A stretch of 64,000 bases of DNA from the NCBI GenBank assembly GCA_937915865.1, contig CALGIG010000015.1:1-64000 (forward strand), written 5' to 3'. A program made the position numbers and the translations under genes. Shown here in pieces: positions 52,236 through 61,704 of the stretch; the stretch's first letter is position 1, and every line of letters begins with the position of its first letter. The notes below the pieces were generated by a model, which was given only the letters and a program-made list of their open reading frames with translations, ran no database searches and was not told the origin of the DNA. This DNA is from an uncultured Prolixibacteraceae bacterium. Its GTDB lineage: Bacteria > Bacteroidota > Bacteroidia > Bacteroidales > Prolixibacteraceae.

Positions 52236-53450
52236 TTAATATCTATCGTATTTCCCATTGATAAATACATCTTTCACTGCTTCGAGATAACCAAATCCGT
52301 TGAGCATATCAGGTAAGAGATAACTGCCTTCTACCCATTCGTTCCATGCATTAATGGTGATTAGCTTAGGTTGTTCGGGATGGGTGTCGGCATATTTTTT
52401 TGCCTTGGAAAGTAAGGTCGCAAAACTGGACGGGGTGTTGTGGTAATGTACAACATCTTTAATGCCTTTGGCCGGAAATCGCGGAGTGTCGTCCCAGCCA
52501 ATTGAAACGCAGGGAAATACCGGAACATCCAGAATGGAATCGAGTTGTTCGCGAATTTTGATCGAATTAGTTCCGTAAATGATATAATCTTCATTCATTC
52601 CTCCCATGTTATACATGGCAACGCTGTTGAAACCCATAGTCTTTACCTTTTCGCGAAATTGGCTGGCTTTTTCATCCGACATTAATGAGCCGCCACCCTG
52701 GTTCCACTGAATATGTAACCCGGGAAAACCAGCTTTTTTCACTTCTTCTCTGAAATAATCAAGCGCTTTACGGGTTTCTTCCAGGTTACCGCCAAAACTT
52801 TCCATCAGTTTATCAATACTAAAAATTGAAAATACAGGTTCTCCATTGATTTTTAAATAATTCGGGCGCTTGAAATATTGATTAATGACCCTGTCGACAA
52901 TGATTTTATAATTTTTCCAGTCGACTTTTGCATTCCACAAAATGTTGGTATTATCCTTGTACCGGTGAACATTCCAGTAATTGTACTTTACATCATGATT
53001 AGCCCACATGATGTAAAACTGCATTTTCGAATTATTCCTGGCTTTCAGAAACCCATCATCGAGAGCGCTTTCCAGGTAAGGACCTTCTTCGTACCAGTAC
53101 CAGTCGTAAACAAATACATTCACGCCGTGGTCAGTTGCTGCATCAATCCATTTTTCAACCACTTTAGGGTCGTTATCCATTTCGTAACCCCAAAGCGGCT
53201 GGCGGGGCTGGTAATGTCCATCGAAACGAGGGTTCCCCTTTTTTATCACTTCCCATTCGCCAATCCCTTCCGACCATAGTTTCTTATGAGCCAATGCGTC
53301 GTCGTGGCACGAAGGCCAGATGTAGGCGGCAACCAAATAGTTATTTTTTACCTGCTCTTTTTTATGCTGCAATTGAGCATACGATAAATTACTACCAACG
53401 AAGATAGCCAGGACTACCGCCATTTTAATTTTCAACATAATTTTTCTCAT
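52236..53450 (-). CDS. WbsX/GH99-like protein, divergent paralogue 3 of 4
   Basis: 404 residues from ATG 53450, chosen because a start at 53477 would overlap the previous gene. Signal peptide MAVVLAIFVGSNLSYAQ. Relatedness shows in YLVAAYIWPSCHDD, QPLWGYEMDNDPKVVEKWID, GVNVFVYDWYWYEEGPYLE, SIGWDDTPRFP and TINAWNEWVEGSYLLP, matching the block order of its neighbours but with clearly different residues and an extra N-terminal segment. It likely acts on a different bond of the same glycan. Confidence 0.78.
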   Translation of the reverse strand: MRKIMLKIKMAVVLAIFVGSNLSYAQLQHKKEQVKNNYLVAAYIWPSCHDDALAHKKLWSEGIGEWEVIKKGNPRFDGHYQPRQPLWGYEMDNDPKVVEKWIDAATDHGVNVFVYDWYWYEEGPYLESALDDGFLKARNNSKMQFYIMWANHDVKYNYWNVHRYKDNTNILWNAKVDWKNYKIIVDRVINQYFKRPNYLKINGEPVFSIFSIDKLMESFGGNLEETRKALDYFREEVKKAGFPGLHIQWNQGGGSLMSDEKASQFREKVKTMGFNSVAMYNMGGMNEDYIIYGTNSIKIREQLDSILDVPVFPCVSIGWDDTPRFPAKGIKDVVHYHNTPSSFATLLSKAKKYADTHPEQPKLITINAWNEWVEGSYLLPDMLNGFGYLEAVKDVFINGKYDRY

Positions 53451-53460
53451 ATACTTATTT

Positions 53461-54582
53461 TTATTTATAAACTGCATGTTTTATTGCTTGCAGATATTTC
53501 CCTTTTGGATCATCTTTACAGGGAACCAACCATCCTCCTTCTCCAATTTCGTTCCAGGCATATACCAGTGCAAGTTTATCTTTGGTTACCTTATTGGGAT
53601 GGTCATTTATCCATGCCACCAGTTTCCTGAAATAAAGTTCATGCTCTTTGTATGTTCCCCGTTTGAAGTGTACCGATATATCAACTCCTTTCCCAAAACC
53701 TTCGCCATTTTTAGCTTCCCAGGGGCGTCGGTCCCAACCTATGGTAGCAACAGGAATGTAGGGTATTTCATTGTTATCTCTTTTTTTCCAAACCGAAATA
53801 TTCCAGTCGGCCAGTAATTTAAAGGGATGTATATCAGTCAGATTCAATCCGTCTTTGGGTTTAGTGTTGTATAGGGTCTGCGCCTGAAAACCTTCGTCAA
53901 CGGTACCTGCACCACATGCGGCTACAACAACGCCTGGGAATCCGGCTTTACGTGCGGCTTCCTGTAAATAAGCAAGTCCATCTTTATCAGCACTTCGCGA
54001 TTGAAAAATCATGATTACTGGTTTTCCTTCTGATTTGAGGTAACGTGGATGGCTGAAGTAATTTTTGATCCAATAATCGGCTGCCTGTTTCCAGGCGTCA
54101 GTGCCAATAATTTCGGCTCCGCCATGGTTTGCAACCAAAAGACAATATTCCATAAGGTTATTGTTCCTGGCTTTCATGAAAAGATTCATCGGAAGATGTT
54201 TCGAATCAGCTTCAATTGCGGCAGGGTTTATTGGTCCTTTGTTGTCGCGCCAGTACCAGCAAAACGAGAAATAAGAAATGCCATTATCAGAAGCCAGTTT
54301 AATTTGATGTTCCATCAATTCCCGGGTGTCATCGCGCCATCCCCATATTGGTGTACGGCCCGAAAATTCGGTAGCAAGTTTCTTCGTAAAATGGGTTGGC
54401 ATTCCTTTGGCCCAGGCATTTTCAGGTGTCCCGTCATCATAAGGGCACTTACCAGCCCATCCGGCAAAATAGTATGCGCCAAGTTTTATTTGTGGTTTTT
54501 TACCAGCCTGTATATCAGTAGTGTAAGCCGAAAAACAAACTACTAACATCAGGAAGATTACTTTCTGAATACAGTTTCTCAT
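53461..54582 (-). CDS. WbsX/GH99-like protein, paralogue 2 of 4
   Basis: 373 residues with signal peptide IFLMLVVCFSAYTTDIQAG. Blocks are LGAYYFAGWAGKCPYDDG, TPIWGWRDDTRELMEHQIK, NGISYFSFCWYWRDNKGPIN, TIGWDRRPWEAKNGEG and YAWNEIGEGGWLVPCKDDP. Soluble periplasmic rather than lipidated. It lies 28 bases after paralogue 1 and in the same operon. Variation in the ...GAGTVDEGFQA region against GCGG in its neighbours may reflect substrate choice. Confidence 0.8.
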   Translation of the reverse strand: MRNCIQKVIFLMLVVCFSAYTTDIQAGKKPQIKLGAYYFAGWAGKCPYDDGTPENAWAKGMPTHFTKKLATEFSGRTPIWGWRDDTRELMEHQIKLASDNGISYFSFCWYWRDNKGPINPAAIEADSKHLPMNLFMKARNNNLMEYCLLVANHGGAEIIGTDAWKQAADYWIKNYFSHPRYLKSEGKPVIMIFQSRSADKDGLAYLQEAARKAGFPGVVVAACGAGTVDEGFQAQTLYNTKPKDGLNLTDIHPFKLLADWNISVWKKRDNNEIPYIPVATIGWDRRPWEAKNGEGFGKGVDISVHFKRGTYKEHELYFRKLVAWINDHPNKVTKDKLALVYAWNEIGEGGWLVPCKDDPKGKYLQAIKHAVYK

Positions 54583-54610
54583 GATAAATTTAAGTTTAGT
54601 TGGTTCTGGT

Positions 54611-55729
54611 TTATTTTCTGTTACTTTCGGATACTACATCGCCGACTATTTTTAGGTAGCTGGCCTTTGGATCGCCTTTTGTTGGAACAAGATAACCACC
54701 TTCGCCAAGTTCGTTCCAGGCATATATTACTATAAGCCTTTCTTTGGTTGTTTCTTTCGGATGATTATCCATCCACTTTACTGCATCGGTCAGTAAGTTT
54801 TTAAATTGCTCTGGTGTATGATCTGGATAATACCATCCTTGTTTTCCACCACCTTGCCCATTCCCGCTTTTATCTTCCCATGGACGTTTGTCCCATCCTA
54901 CAATTACTGTCGGCAGATAGGGTTGTTGTTTTGTTCCCTTCCATTGACCGCGTTGGGCATCAGCCAACTCAATATACTTGTGTTCTTCGTGCCCTCCGGT
55001 ATAGCCTGGTATAACATTATAATGGGTGCGATAATTGAAGTTTTTATCTTCGGTGCCACCACAACCAGCTATCGATAAGCCTTTTAATCCATGCTTTCGG
55101 GCAACCTCCTGCATATAACCCAATGCTTCATTATCAATGCCTTTTGAATTAAAGACTACAATCAGAGGTTTCCCATTAACTTTTAAGTACTGGGGATCAT
55201 TGAAATACTGAATCCAGAATTCAACGGCTTTACCCCAATTTTCCTTGCCAGTTATTTCAGCTCCCTGGTGGTTGGCAACCAGGAGCGCAAATTTCATTCT
55301 TTTCTTTTTTTTAGATTTCATGAAAAGGTTCATGCTGGTATGTTGCGGAAGATTTTGAATTACTTCAGGATTGATTGGTCCCTTATTATCTCTCCAATAC
55401 CAACAGAACAGAAAAAAACCAAGTCCGTTATCGGCAGCTAAATCAATCTGACGGTCCATGATCTCCTGTGTATCGTCGCGCCAGCCCCAAATGGGTTCAC
55501 GATGGTTAAATTCGTCAACCATACGCTGGGTTAAACTGGTCGGTGCATTTCGGGCCCATAATTCGGTTGTGTCGTCGGCTTTACGGTTTTTCCCCGACCA
55601 TCCATCGTAATAATAAGCCCCAATATTAACCTGGCGTTTTTTATTTTGGGCAACCGCCTCCTTTGTTTGGACAATATATAGCACAGGTAAAAGTACCAAT
55701 AATAAATATCGAAAAGCTATATTTTTCAT
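54611..55729 (-). CDS. WbsX/GH99-like protein, paralogue 1 of 4
   Basis: 372 residues with signal peptide YLLLVLLPVLYIVQTKEAVAQ. Blocks are IGAYYYDGWSGKNRKADD, REPIWGWRDDTQEIMDRQID, NGLGFFLFCWYWRDNKGPIN, IVGWDKRPWEDKSG and YAWNELGEGGYLVPTKGDPK. It is nearest by eye to the paralogue at 51074. The first WbsX-type gene after the DUF1735 lipoprotein, separated from it by a strong hairpin. Function as periplasmic endo- or exo-glycosidase is inferred from fold relatives. Confidence 0.8.
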   Translation of the reverse strand: MKNIAFRYLLLVLLPVLYIVQTKEAVAQNKKRQVNIGAYYYDGWSGKNRKADDTTELWARNAPTSLTQRMVDEFNHREPIWGWRDDTQEIMDRQIDLAADNGLGFFLFCWYWRDNKGPINPEVIQNLPQHTSMNLFMKSKKKKRMKFALLVANHQGAEITGKENWGKAVEFWIQYFNDPQYLKVNGKPLIVVFNSKGIDNEALGYMQEVARKHGLKGLSIAGCGGTEDKNFNYRTHYNVIPGYTGGHEEHKYIELADAQRGQWKGTKQQPYLPTVIVGWDKRPWEDKSGNGQGGGKQGWYYPDHTPEQFKNLLTDAVKWMDNHPKETTKERLIVIYAWNELGEGGYLVPTKGDPKASYLKIVGDVVSESNRK

Positions 55730-55792
55730 TTTAGTAAAGTTTGGTTGGTTTAGGTTTTGTCATGCAATAATTGTTTTTAATCCGAAATTGAT

Positions 55793-55828
55793 GAAGAGCT
55801 ATCCTGGAAAACTTCCGGATAGCCCTTC
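55793..55828 (-). terminator. long stable hairpin after the DUF1735-type gene
   Basis: GAAGAGCTATCC (55793-55804) pairs with GGATAGCCCTTC (55817-55828) with one mismatch. GGAA/TTCC inside extends the stem, leaving the loop AAC. It begins 8 bases past the stop of the DUF1735-type gene and 63 bases before the first WbsX-like gene. No good T run follows, so attenuation or 3'-end protection of the susCD message is as likely as termination. Confidence 0.6.
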
Positions 55829-55835
55829 TCAATCA

Positions 55836-56861
55836 TTAAAATATAACGGGTTTATAAGTTTCGAGGACAACAGCACGATCGCGGATTACCAAAGTATCCG
55901 TAGCCGAATAGGTTTTCCCACCATTGGTAAACTGGTAGCTTATGTGAATTGCATCACGTTTTTTGTTTCCCCATTCGTCGGCATCGTCCAGGAATTTTCC
56001 TGTACCTGTAATTGTATAGGCCGAACCTGTGTTCTCCTTCACGGTACAATTTCCATTATCATCAAATGTTAGTAACATATTTAATGTTCCCGAAAAAACA
56101 GACGAACGAATTGCTCCTGATGTTGAGACCTGTTTGAATCCGGTAGTTGTCAGGCTCCATACTTCATTATCAACAATATATGTTGTTCGGTATACAGCTT
56201 TGTCAATTACGTTACCAGTACCATCTTTCACAGAACTTGCGCCCCTGTGTAAATATTTTCCATGATATTGATTGATATATTTCACTGCAAACATGGTGAA
56301 GTTTTTAGGTGTTGTAATCCAGTTACCATCAATCCTTATATCAGGGGCCACAATAGATTTTTTCCCTTGCAGAATAGAATCAACATCGTTTGATGATTTT
56401 ATCATCAGAGGAATAACATACGTGTTCTTTATAGCATAAGGATCGGTAAAGAAGGCATCCTTTAAATGTACTTCAATACTCCCGTTAAATTCGCCGGCAG
56501 GAATAACCAGTTTATCCGAAGAACTTAAGGTATAGTAGCTTTCGGGCATTAACCTTATCGTATCTTTCGATGCTGCGAACAAGGCCCGTTTGCATAAGTC
56601 AGGTGTTAATCCGATATCCAGAGTTCGGTCCTTTGTGTTGGTATAAACCCCTCCCATTGCAGCCGAGATGAGGAACGTATGATTATTGTCGTTTGTATTA
56701 TCATAAATATAATCGCCTAAAACCAATGTCCGTACAGGGTATTGATAAGGGAAATAGGCCGTAGTATATTTATAATCGGGGAAATCATTATCCTGGTTTT
56801 TGCAGGCAATCAAGCCAATTAAAAATCCGGCTATAATCAAAATATTTTTCATATCTCTCAT
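55836..56861 (-). CDS. DUF1735-type surface glycan-binding lipoprotein
   Basis: About 341 residues from ATG 56861, with SPII signal GFLIGLIAC (Cys20); an ATG at 56852 is equally possible, and a start at 56885 would overlap the SusD stop. The N-terminal domain with AYFPYQYPVRTLVLGDY and DIGLTPDLCKRALFA is typical of DUF1735. The C-terminal domain (YHGKYLHRGASSVKDG, GKTYSATDTLVI) is a lipocalin-like module found with it. Such proteins follow SusD genes and bind glycan on the cell surface. It closes the second susC-susD set. Confidence 0.82.
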   Translation of the reverse strand: MRDMKNILIIAGFLIGLIACKNQDNDFPDYKYTTAYFPYQYPVRTLVLGDYIYDNTNDNNHTFLISAAMGGVYTNTKDRTLDIGLTPDLCKRALFAASKDTIRLMPESYYTLSSSDKLVIPAGEFNGSIEVHLKDAFFTDPYAIKNTYVIPLMIKSSNDVDSILQGKKSIVAPDIRIDGNWITTPKNFTMFAVKYINQYHGKYLHRGASSVKDGTGNVIDKAVYRTTYIVDNEVWSLTTTGFKQVSTSGAIRSSVFSGTLNMLLTFDDNGNCTVKENTGSAYTITGTGKFLDDADEWGNKKRDAIHISYQFTNGGKTYSATDTLVIRDRAVVLETYKPVIF

Positions 56862-56878
56862 TATTTTATCGTTACAAT

Positions 56879-58645
56879 TTACCATCCTTTATTCTGGATT
56901 AAAGCATTATATTTAATAACTTCTTTGTCAGGAAGTGGCCCGTAATGCATGTAATCGTTGTTATAAAGCCTGTCTTCAACATCAACATATTGCAATGTTT
57001 GCCCATTGATATTGACCCCTTTTGCTGTTTCGGTCAAACTGGCGTTCCACCGGCGTAAATCCCAGAAACGAAAACCTTCGAAGCACAGCTCGATACGACG
57101 TTCGTTCCGAATAAGCGCTCTCATATCTTCTTTGGTTGTAATGGTTGCCAGATATGCATCGGGCTGGGTAATTCCTGCCCTTTTACGGATAGCCGCAATA
57201 ACATCGCGAGCCGAATAAGCAAAAGCGCCTTTACCATCGGGTCCCCAGGCTTCATTGGCTGCTTCGGCGTAAATCAGAAATAATTCGGTGTAACGCATGT
57301 ACACTTCATAATGGTATTTGGTTGTTGTCGACACCGGGTTCAGGTTAACATCTTCGCGTAATAATTTCTTTAGATAATAGCCTGTCCTGGTTGAAGTATT
57401 GATTGAGTCTTTTGCATTAACTCCACCACTAACTCCTGTTTTTATAGTTGTCGATCCAATTTTATTTCCATTGTAACAAATGTATAAGGCCAAACGAGGA
57501 TCGCGGCCAGAATATGGATTAGCAACATTATAAGCTCCGGAAGGATGGTTTATTGGATAACCATTGGCCATTGGGAAAGCATCAACCAGATTTTGTGTAG
57601 GATTAATGTTCCCTTTTCCGTACAGCGAAGGTGGAAAATTGTTTGATTCCCTGGTGTTGCTTAACGCTTTTACAGTTCTCCAAACGATCTCTTTTTGATC
57701 GCCTTTTGTTGCTGATGTAACATCAATGGCATCGGCCCTGGTGGCATCATAAAATTTTCCACCATTAGGATCGAGGCCTGATATTCCGCCAATCAGATCA
57801 AGGGTTGTTCCTGCAAAATTTGCTGCTGTTTGCCATAACGAAACGTCGTTTGAAGAGTTGAATGCAGGACTGGCAGCAAGCAAAGCAGCTCTTGCTTTAA
57901 GCGCCTTAACTGTCCGTCCGCTGATTCGCTGGTTAAACCTTGATCCAAAAACAGTGTTGTAATTACTTACTGTAACATTTTCGTATCCTGTGGGAAGTTG
58001 ACTGGTAGCGGTAATATCTACGTAATCGTTCATAGTCAGATAGCTTAAAGCCTTATCAAAATCGGCATTAATCCGGGAAATTGATTCAGCAAAAGTTGCC
58101 CTTGGGATATTAAAATTGGCATTAGCATTCATAAATTTATCGTAAAGCGGAATGCCGAGCAATTTATCGGAAGCATCTTTTCCCCCAATTGAATTGAGCA
58201 GATGCAGCTCAAACAGGCCGCGCAAAGCATAAGCCTCGCCGGCAAGCCTTTTGGCATACATCGAATTAACATCGCTGTTGGTCGATACCCAGGTTATGGT
58301 ATCCATGATTTGGAGGAAATCATTGGTATAAAGAATTCCTGAATTACAAATATCCCACATATTCACAGGATTAAACAAGGCCGACCATTCGCCGGTAGCC
58401 ATTCGCCTAAAATTGTCAAGGTTAATATTAGTTACAGCATTGTCGGTTGCAGTCTCATTGTTGCTCAAACTATTGTTCGGCACTTTGGTATAAGCCGTTA
58501 TTAGCAGCCCTTCGGCATACTTTGGATCGCCATAAACCCTATTAATCGTTGCGTGATTATCGTCTTCCGGTTCGAGCATGTCTTTACATGAGACGAACGG
58601 CAGAACCAAAAACGACAGTAAAAATAGTATCTGATAATATTTCAT
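56879..58645 (-). CDS. SusD/RagB lipoprotein (second pair of locus C)
   Basis: 588 residues. SPII signal FVSC (Cys20) followed by acidic KDMLEPEDD, typical of surface export. SusD features: ALRGLFELHLLNSIGGKDAS (about 145-165), YMRYTELFLIYAEAANEAWG and NERRIELCFEGFRFWDLRRW, ending in YNALIQNKGW. It lies 21 bases after its susC partner. Its sequence differs strongly from the SusD at 61705, so the two pairs likely bind different oligomers. Confidence 0.94.
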   Translation of the reverse strand: MKYYQILFLLSFLVLPFVSCKDMLEPEDDNHATINRVYGDPKYAEGLLITAYTKVPNNSLSNNETATDNAVTNINLDNFRRMATGEWSALFNPVNMWDICNSGILYTNDFLQIMDTITWVSTNSDVNSMYAKRLAGEAYALRGLFELHLLNSIGGKDASDKLLGIPLYDKFMNANANFNIPRATFAESISRINADFDKALSYLTMNDYVDITATSQLPTGYENVTVSNYNTVFGSRFNQRISGRTVKALKARAALLAASPAFNSSNDVSLWQTAANFAGTTLDLIGGISGLDPNGGKFYDATRADAIDVTSATKGDQKEIVWRTVKALSNTRESNNFPPSLYGKGNINPTQNLVDAFPMANGYPINHPSGAYNVANPYSGRDPRLALYICYNGNKIGSTTIKTGVSGGVNAKDSINTSTRTGYYLKKLLREDVNLNPVSTTTKYHYEVYMRYTELFLIYAEAANEAWGPDGKGAFAYSARDVIAAIRKRAGITQPDAYLATITTKEDMRALIRNERRIELCFEGFRFWDLRRWNASLTETAKGVNINGQTLQYVDVEDRLYNNDYMHYGPLPDKEVIKYNALIQNKGW

Positions 58646-58666
58646 GATTTAATCTGATTTTGATGG

Positions 58667-61600
58667 TTAAAATGTTGCTTTAACTCCCAGAGAAAAAGAT
58701 CTGTAATAAGGCTCAGTTCCTACGGCCAAATCCATGATGTTCCTGTTTTTCGAAACGGTAAGAAGGTCGGTCCCTTCAACAAAAACACCAAGGTGCTTCA
58801 TTTTTAATAAGCCCGAAATCCGGGATGGCACATCATAAGTTAACTGAACCCTCTGAATCCTGAAATAATTGGTACTGTACATCCAGAATGTTGAGTTACG
58901 GAAATTATTGGAGTTGGAAATGGAACTCAGCCGGGGGAAAGTTGCAGTTTCGCTGGTGCCCGATGTCCATCGTCCCCAAACAATATCAGAGTATTTATCA
59001 TCACCGTCGACCCAATAATATGAACTGGATTTAAAGCCATTTGCCCCTGAACGGCCATTACCTAAAGCCAATAATGTAAGGTTGTGATATTCAAGCTTCA
59101 GGCTAAGTCCATACGAAAATGGCGATTGCCAGCGTCCTATCTGAACTTCATCGTTACCATCAACAATACCATCATTGTTTTGGTCAACATATTTGATATC
59201 ACCAGGCTGTACATCGCCAAAAGCCTGTACGGCATGGCTTGCTATATCGCTTTCGTCTTTAAACAAACCTTCAGCCTTAAGAGCAAAATAAGCATCAACA
59301 GGGTGACCTTTTCTGTATTGATAATCATTTGAATAAATTTCATCCTTCTTTTTAATTTTCGAATCGGCATACAAGAAGGTAGCGCCCAAAGTAGCAGTCA
59401 AGTCGCCCAGTTTTTGTTTATAGGAGATTCCCAATTCAGCGCCGTTATAAGCGTTATTGTCGAAATTTTTATATGGGATAAAATTGGAGTAAAAGCTTGG
59501 AAATTGAGTAGTTGGAATGGTTACCTGATCGAAATAGTTACTGGTAAATACGTTGGCATCGATGCTTAACTTGTTTTTAAATAAGATACTTTCGAATCCA
59601 AAGTTAAGTTCTTTGCGTTTTTCAAAACCCAACTTGTTGTTTCCGCCATACTTCGAGATAACTCCATTGTTCGACCAGCTTCCTTCATACCACGCGTAAC
59701 TTCCTGATGTTGTATAAACATTATCGTAGTAATAGAACCCGTCAATACCACTGTCCGAATTCATTAAACCTGCTGAAATCCTAACTTTCAGATAATTAAC
59801 GGCAGACACTGATTTCATGAAATCCTCTGAACTAACAACCCAGGCCAATCCAAGTGAAGGAGAAAATGCACCCCGGTTTCCAGGCGCCAGTTTTACCGAA
59901 TTAACATAAGCGCTACTGAAATCAATCATGTATTTTCCCTTGTAACTGTAGGCAGCGCGAAGGCCAAGATTCGTATTTTTAACACCCTGGAAATCATCTT
60001 GTATAACATATCGGTTACCATAGCCAAGCAAAGCTCCGCTAAAATGATGCACATCGTTGAATATGCGGTCGTAATTTAAAGCTCCTGAAAAACCAAATCT
60101 GCGGGCAAAAGAAGTGCCGGTAACATTTTGAGTACCACTTCTTACATCGGTATTGTACTTGGTTAGCCCGGTAATTACATCGCTGTTTGCGTCCCATATT
60201 GGTGCATAAACCGAGTAAGTATTTGAAATTCCCTGGTTGAATGTTGTATAAAAATCAAAACTAAAATTTGTATGGAAAGTCAAACCTTCGGTCAATTTAC
60301 CTAAATCAAAATCGATCCGGTTGTTAAACGAAAATGTACGCTGTACAACTTCGTTATTGCCACCCGAATAACCATCAGCAATAGGGTTTGTCAAATAGCT
60401 TGAATTACCTCCCAACAAGTACGTTCCGTTAACATCATTTTTTCTGCCGAGTAACAGTGTATTGGCAGGATCGATAAGGCTAATAGGTAACAGTGGCGTA
60501 AATAAATTGGGCCGAAGTGTTGAGGCACTGCTCCAGTAATTGCCAACCGGTGTCAAATTATTGTCGAAAATGGCAACTGCATCAAGAGCGCTCTTTATCC
60601 ACGAGTTGATTTTAAGATCAACATTACCGCGAATATTAAAGCGGTTACGCTGTGAAGATTCGCCTTCTCCGAAATTTAAAAGGCTACCGGTTTGGTACCA
60701 ATCTAAATAGGTGTGGTAGGTTGCAATATCATTTCCTCCTGAAAATTCGGTATTAAGATCGAAGTACGGTTTTACCGATTTTAAGTACTCTGATGAGTAA
60801 TAATCGACGCTTGGATATCGGTAGGGATTACCTGTACGATAATTGGCTATTGACGCATCATCGTACAACGGGGAAAGTCCATCGTTTTTTCTTCCTTCGT
60901 TGTAAAGCTGCATATAATCGGCAGAAGAAAGGTACTTGGGTAAAATTTTAGGACTTGAAATGCCATAATACCCTGAAATGTTGATTTCTTTTCGTTGCGA
61001 CTGGCCCCGTTTGGTTGTAATCAGAACAACGCCATTTACAGCAGCGCTTCCATACAAAATCGATGAATTTATATCCTTCAGTACGGTAATCTGATCTACT
61101 TCAGCAAGATTAATCGATCCAATATCTCTTGGAAGCCCATCTACAATAAACAAAGGCGTACCAGTTCCTCTAATGTTCGAACTCCCCAGCATCCCGGTCA
61201 GGCGGCCACTACCCAAAACATCGGTAATCCATTTGGAGTTGTCAAAACCTGAATAGTCTTCAGTATTTAACACGCTTATTGCACCGGTAATTTCGCTACG
61301 CTTTATTTTATCGAAAGCAATGTTAACATCATCTTTCTGTCCGCTGTAAAATATAGATTTCTGCAATACAAGTTCCTTCATATTTTTATACTCACCCGAC
61401 TTAAACACCTTAGATTCGAATCCGTCAGCTTCAACCAGCAGATCGGCTTCAAGGGGTATTGAAATCGAAAATTTACCAGATTCGTCGGTAGTAGTAAAGG
61501 AAGCTCCCTCGTTAGCGTATATACCTGCACCCTTGATTGGATTTCCCTGATCGTCTTTTAGAGTTGATTGCAAAAGGAAATCTTTACTTTTTTGAGTTTC

Positions 61601-61678
61601 CTGGGTAAGTCCTATAAATGGAGTATGTAATAAAAGAACAACCAGGAAAAAATATATAGTGAAATATTTTCTCTTCAT
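58667..61678 (-). CDS. SusC/RagA TonB-dependent transporter (second pair of locus C)
   Basis: 1003 residues, no STN domain. Signal peptide IYFFLVVLLLHTPFIGLTQ. The carboxypeptidase-regulatory-like domain (GNPIKGAGIYANEGASFTTT) leads into the plug, whose SusC signature is divergent: SSNIRGTGTPLFIVDGLPRD and ITVLKDINSSILYGSAAVNG. The barrel ends FSLGVKATF. The plug motif 'KDINSSILYG' replaces the usual 'KDASAAIYG'. The divergent plug may mark a different ligand or a specialised signalling role. Confidence 0.94.
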   Translation of the reverse strand: MKRKYFTIYFFLVVLLLHTPFIGLTQETQKSKDFLLQSTLKDDQGNPIKGAGIYANEGASFTTTDESGKFSISIPLEADLLVEADGFESKVFKSGEYKNMKELVLQKSIFYSGQKDDVNIAFDKIKRSEITGAISVLNTEDYSGFDNSKWITDVLGSGRLTGMLGSSNIRGTGTPLFIVDGLPRDIGSINLAEVDQITVLKDINSSILYGSAAVNGVVLITTKRGQSQRKEINISGYYGISSPKILPKYLSSADYMQLYNEGRKNDGLSPLYDDASIANYRTGNPYRYPSVDYYSSEYLKSVKPYFDLNTEFSGGNDIATYHTYLDWYQTGSLLNFGEGESSQRNRFNIRGNVDLKINSWIKSALDAVAIFDNNLTPVGNYWSSASTLRPNLFTPLLPISLIDPANTLLLGRKNDVNGTYLLGGNSSYLTNPIADGYSGGNNEVVQRTFSFNNRIDFDLGKLTEGLTFHTNFSFDFYTTFNQGISNTYSVYAPIWDANSDVITGLTKYNTDVRSGTQNVTGTSFARRFGFSGALNYDRIFNDVHHFSGALLGYGNRYVIQDDFQGVKNTNLGLRAAYSYKGKYMIDFSSAYVNSVKLAPGNRGAFSPSLGLAWVVSSEDFMKSVSAVNYLKVRISAGLMNSDSGIDGFYYYDNVYTTSGSYAWYEGSWSNNGVISKYGGNNKLGFEKRKELNFGFESILFKNKLSIDANVFTSNYFDQVTIPTTQFPSFYSNFIPYKNFDNNAYNGAELGISYKQKLGDLTATLGATFLYADSKIKKKDEIYSNDYQYRKGHPVDAYFALKAEGLFKDESDIASHAVQAFGDVQPGDIKYVDQNNDGIVDGNDEVQIGRWQSPFSYGLSLKLEYHNLTLLALGNGRSGANGFKSSSYYWVDGDDKYSDIVWGRWTSGTSETATFPRLSSISNSNNFRNSTFWMYSTNYFRIQRVQLTYDVPSRISGLLKMKHLGVFVEGTDLLTVSKNRNIMDLAVGTEPYYRSFSLGVKATF

Positions 61679-61704
61679 TTTTTAACTTTTTTTGTTTGTA
61701 ATAT

